This document shows, in pieces, positions 5,625-6,160 of a DNA stretch of 6,160 bases. The stretch's first letter is position 1; each line of letters begins with the position of its first letter. Origin of the DNA: JAYZDP01 sp036337765 (GTDB lineage Bacteria; Acidobacteriota; Thermoanaerobaculia; Multivoradales; Multivoraceae). A model generated the notes under the pieces. The model had not been told where the DNA came from and made no database searches. It saw nothing but the letters and a program-made list of their open reading frames with translations. Location of the stretch: NCBI GenBank assembly GCA_036337765.1, contig JAYZDP010000221.1, positions 1 to 6,160 on the forward strand, given 5' to 3'. The translations under genes and the position numbers were made by a program.

Positions 5625-6160
5625 TCAGTCGAGCTGCAGCACTTGCGAGGGCTGAATGCGCGCTGCCCGGCGGGCCGGGAGGTAGCTGGCGAAGCAGCTC
5701 ACCACGACCAGTAGACCGACCAGGCCCGCGAGCGTGCCGACGTGCATCGGTAGCAGATCCTGGAACGCAGCCCCGATCATCTCAAACATTCCCCAGGCGA
5801 GGGGCAGCCCGATCAGGAGGCCCAGGCCCGAGATGCTCAGCCCTTGATAGGTCACACCGCGGATCACCTGCCTCGGTGACGCCCCCATCGCCACGCGGAT
5901 TCCGATCTCGCGGCGCCGCTGTCCCACGTCGTAGGAGATCAGGCCGAACATGCCGATCGCCGACAGCACGACCGCGGCGGCGCCGACGACCGCAACCCCC
6001 TGACCGATCACGCGCGGGCCGGCCAGCGACGACTCGAGGAGCTGGCGCAGCGTCTGGATCTGAGAGATCGCTTGATCGGGGTCGACCGCCCAGACCGCTC
6101 GGCGCACCGCCTCGCCGTAACTGAGCGGATCGCCCTCGGTCCGGATCGCAAGGCTCATCG
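5625..6160 (-). CDS. FtsX/MacB-type ABC transporter permease, C-terminal part (possibly ADOP family)
   Basis: Only the last 178 or so residues are present; the frame stays open through the right edge, and the ATG at 6158 is probably internal because the residues after it match the middle of the family. The order is a periplasmic tail ending VDPDQAISQIQTLRQLLESS, a membrane helix (VAVVGAAAVVLSAIGMFGLI), the cytoplasmic signature QRRREIGIRVAMGASPRQVI that meets the ATPase, then two further helices and ASYLPARRAARIQPSQVL at the end. This is the classic last FtsX domain of MacB-like permeases, which move lipoproteins, peptides or drugs by mechanotransmission without passing substrate through the membrane domain. 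The wording is close to the duplicated orphan permeases common in Acidobacteriota, which would be about 800 residues long, but the N-terminal half needed to tell is outside the window. It converges with the Ig-protein gene across 20 bases and seems functionally separate. Confidence 0.9.
   Translation of the reverse strand, partial: MSLAIRTEGDPLSYGEAVRRAVWAVDPDQAISQIQTLRQLLESSLAGPRVIGQGVAVVGAAAVVLSAIGMFGLISYDVGQRRREIGIRVAMGASPRQVIRGVTYQGLSISGLGLLIGLPLAWGMFEMIGAAFQDLLPMHVGTLAGLVGLLVVVSCFASYLPARRAARIQPSQVLQLD

Noticed and set aside
5168..6124. 318-codon plus-strand open frame across the Ig gene end and the permease
   Set aside because: Arg/Pro/Ser-rich translation that spans two convergent real genes in the wrong frame; a shadow.

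Overview
The window is about 65% GC by eye and densely coded, with no RNA genes, CRISPR arrays or insertion sequences that I can see. It probably comes from an uncultured or little-studied Gram-negative bacterium. Two exported proteins, a periplasm-type copper amine oxidase and a MacB/ADOP-like FtsX permease tail fit Acidobacteriota or a related environmental lineage. That placement is an inference and is weak.

Layout: positions 1-3196 form a minus-strand operon. In transcription order it holds a secreted copper/topaquinone amine oxidase (3196-1217), then the alpha subunit (1220-186) and the start of the beta subunit (182 to the window edge) of a thiamine-diphosphate 2-oxoacid dehydrogenase E1. 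The oxidase stop and the E1-alpha start overlap as ATGA, and E1-alpha and E1-beta are 3 bases apart, so all three look co-translated. A 156-base divergent intergenic region (3197-3352) follows. It contains a 9-bp direct repeat, a 14-bp dyad and a possible 24-codon leader ORF whose stop runs into the next ribosome binding site. On the plus strand, 3353-4459 encodes an exported protein that looks like a six-bladed beta-propeller. It is followed by a gene for an exported protein with three Ig-like modules, which I argue starts at a non-canonical CTG (4456) overlapping the propeller stop as CTGA. Facing these across a 20-base gap is the C-terminal end of an FtsX/MacB-type permease (5625 to the window edge, minus strand).

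Function: the amine oxidase would deaminate primary amines outside the cytoplasm to aldehyde, ammonia and hydrogen peroxide, while the E1 subunits would decarboxylate a 2-oxoacid in the cytoplasm. Their tight coupling is unusual and suggests a catabolic or redox unit not obvious from either family. The divergent propeller/Ig pair has no function I recognise. Its exported nature and shared control region make it a candidate partner of the extracytoplasmic oxidase, but that is inference.
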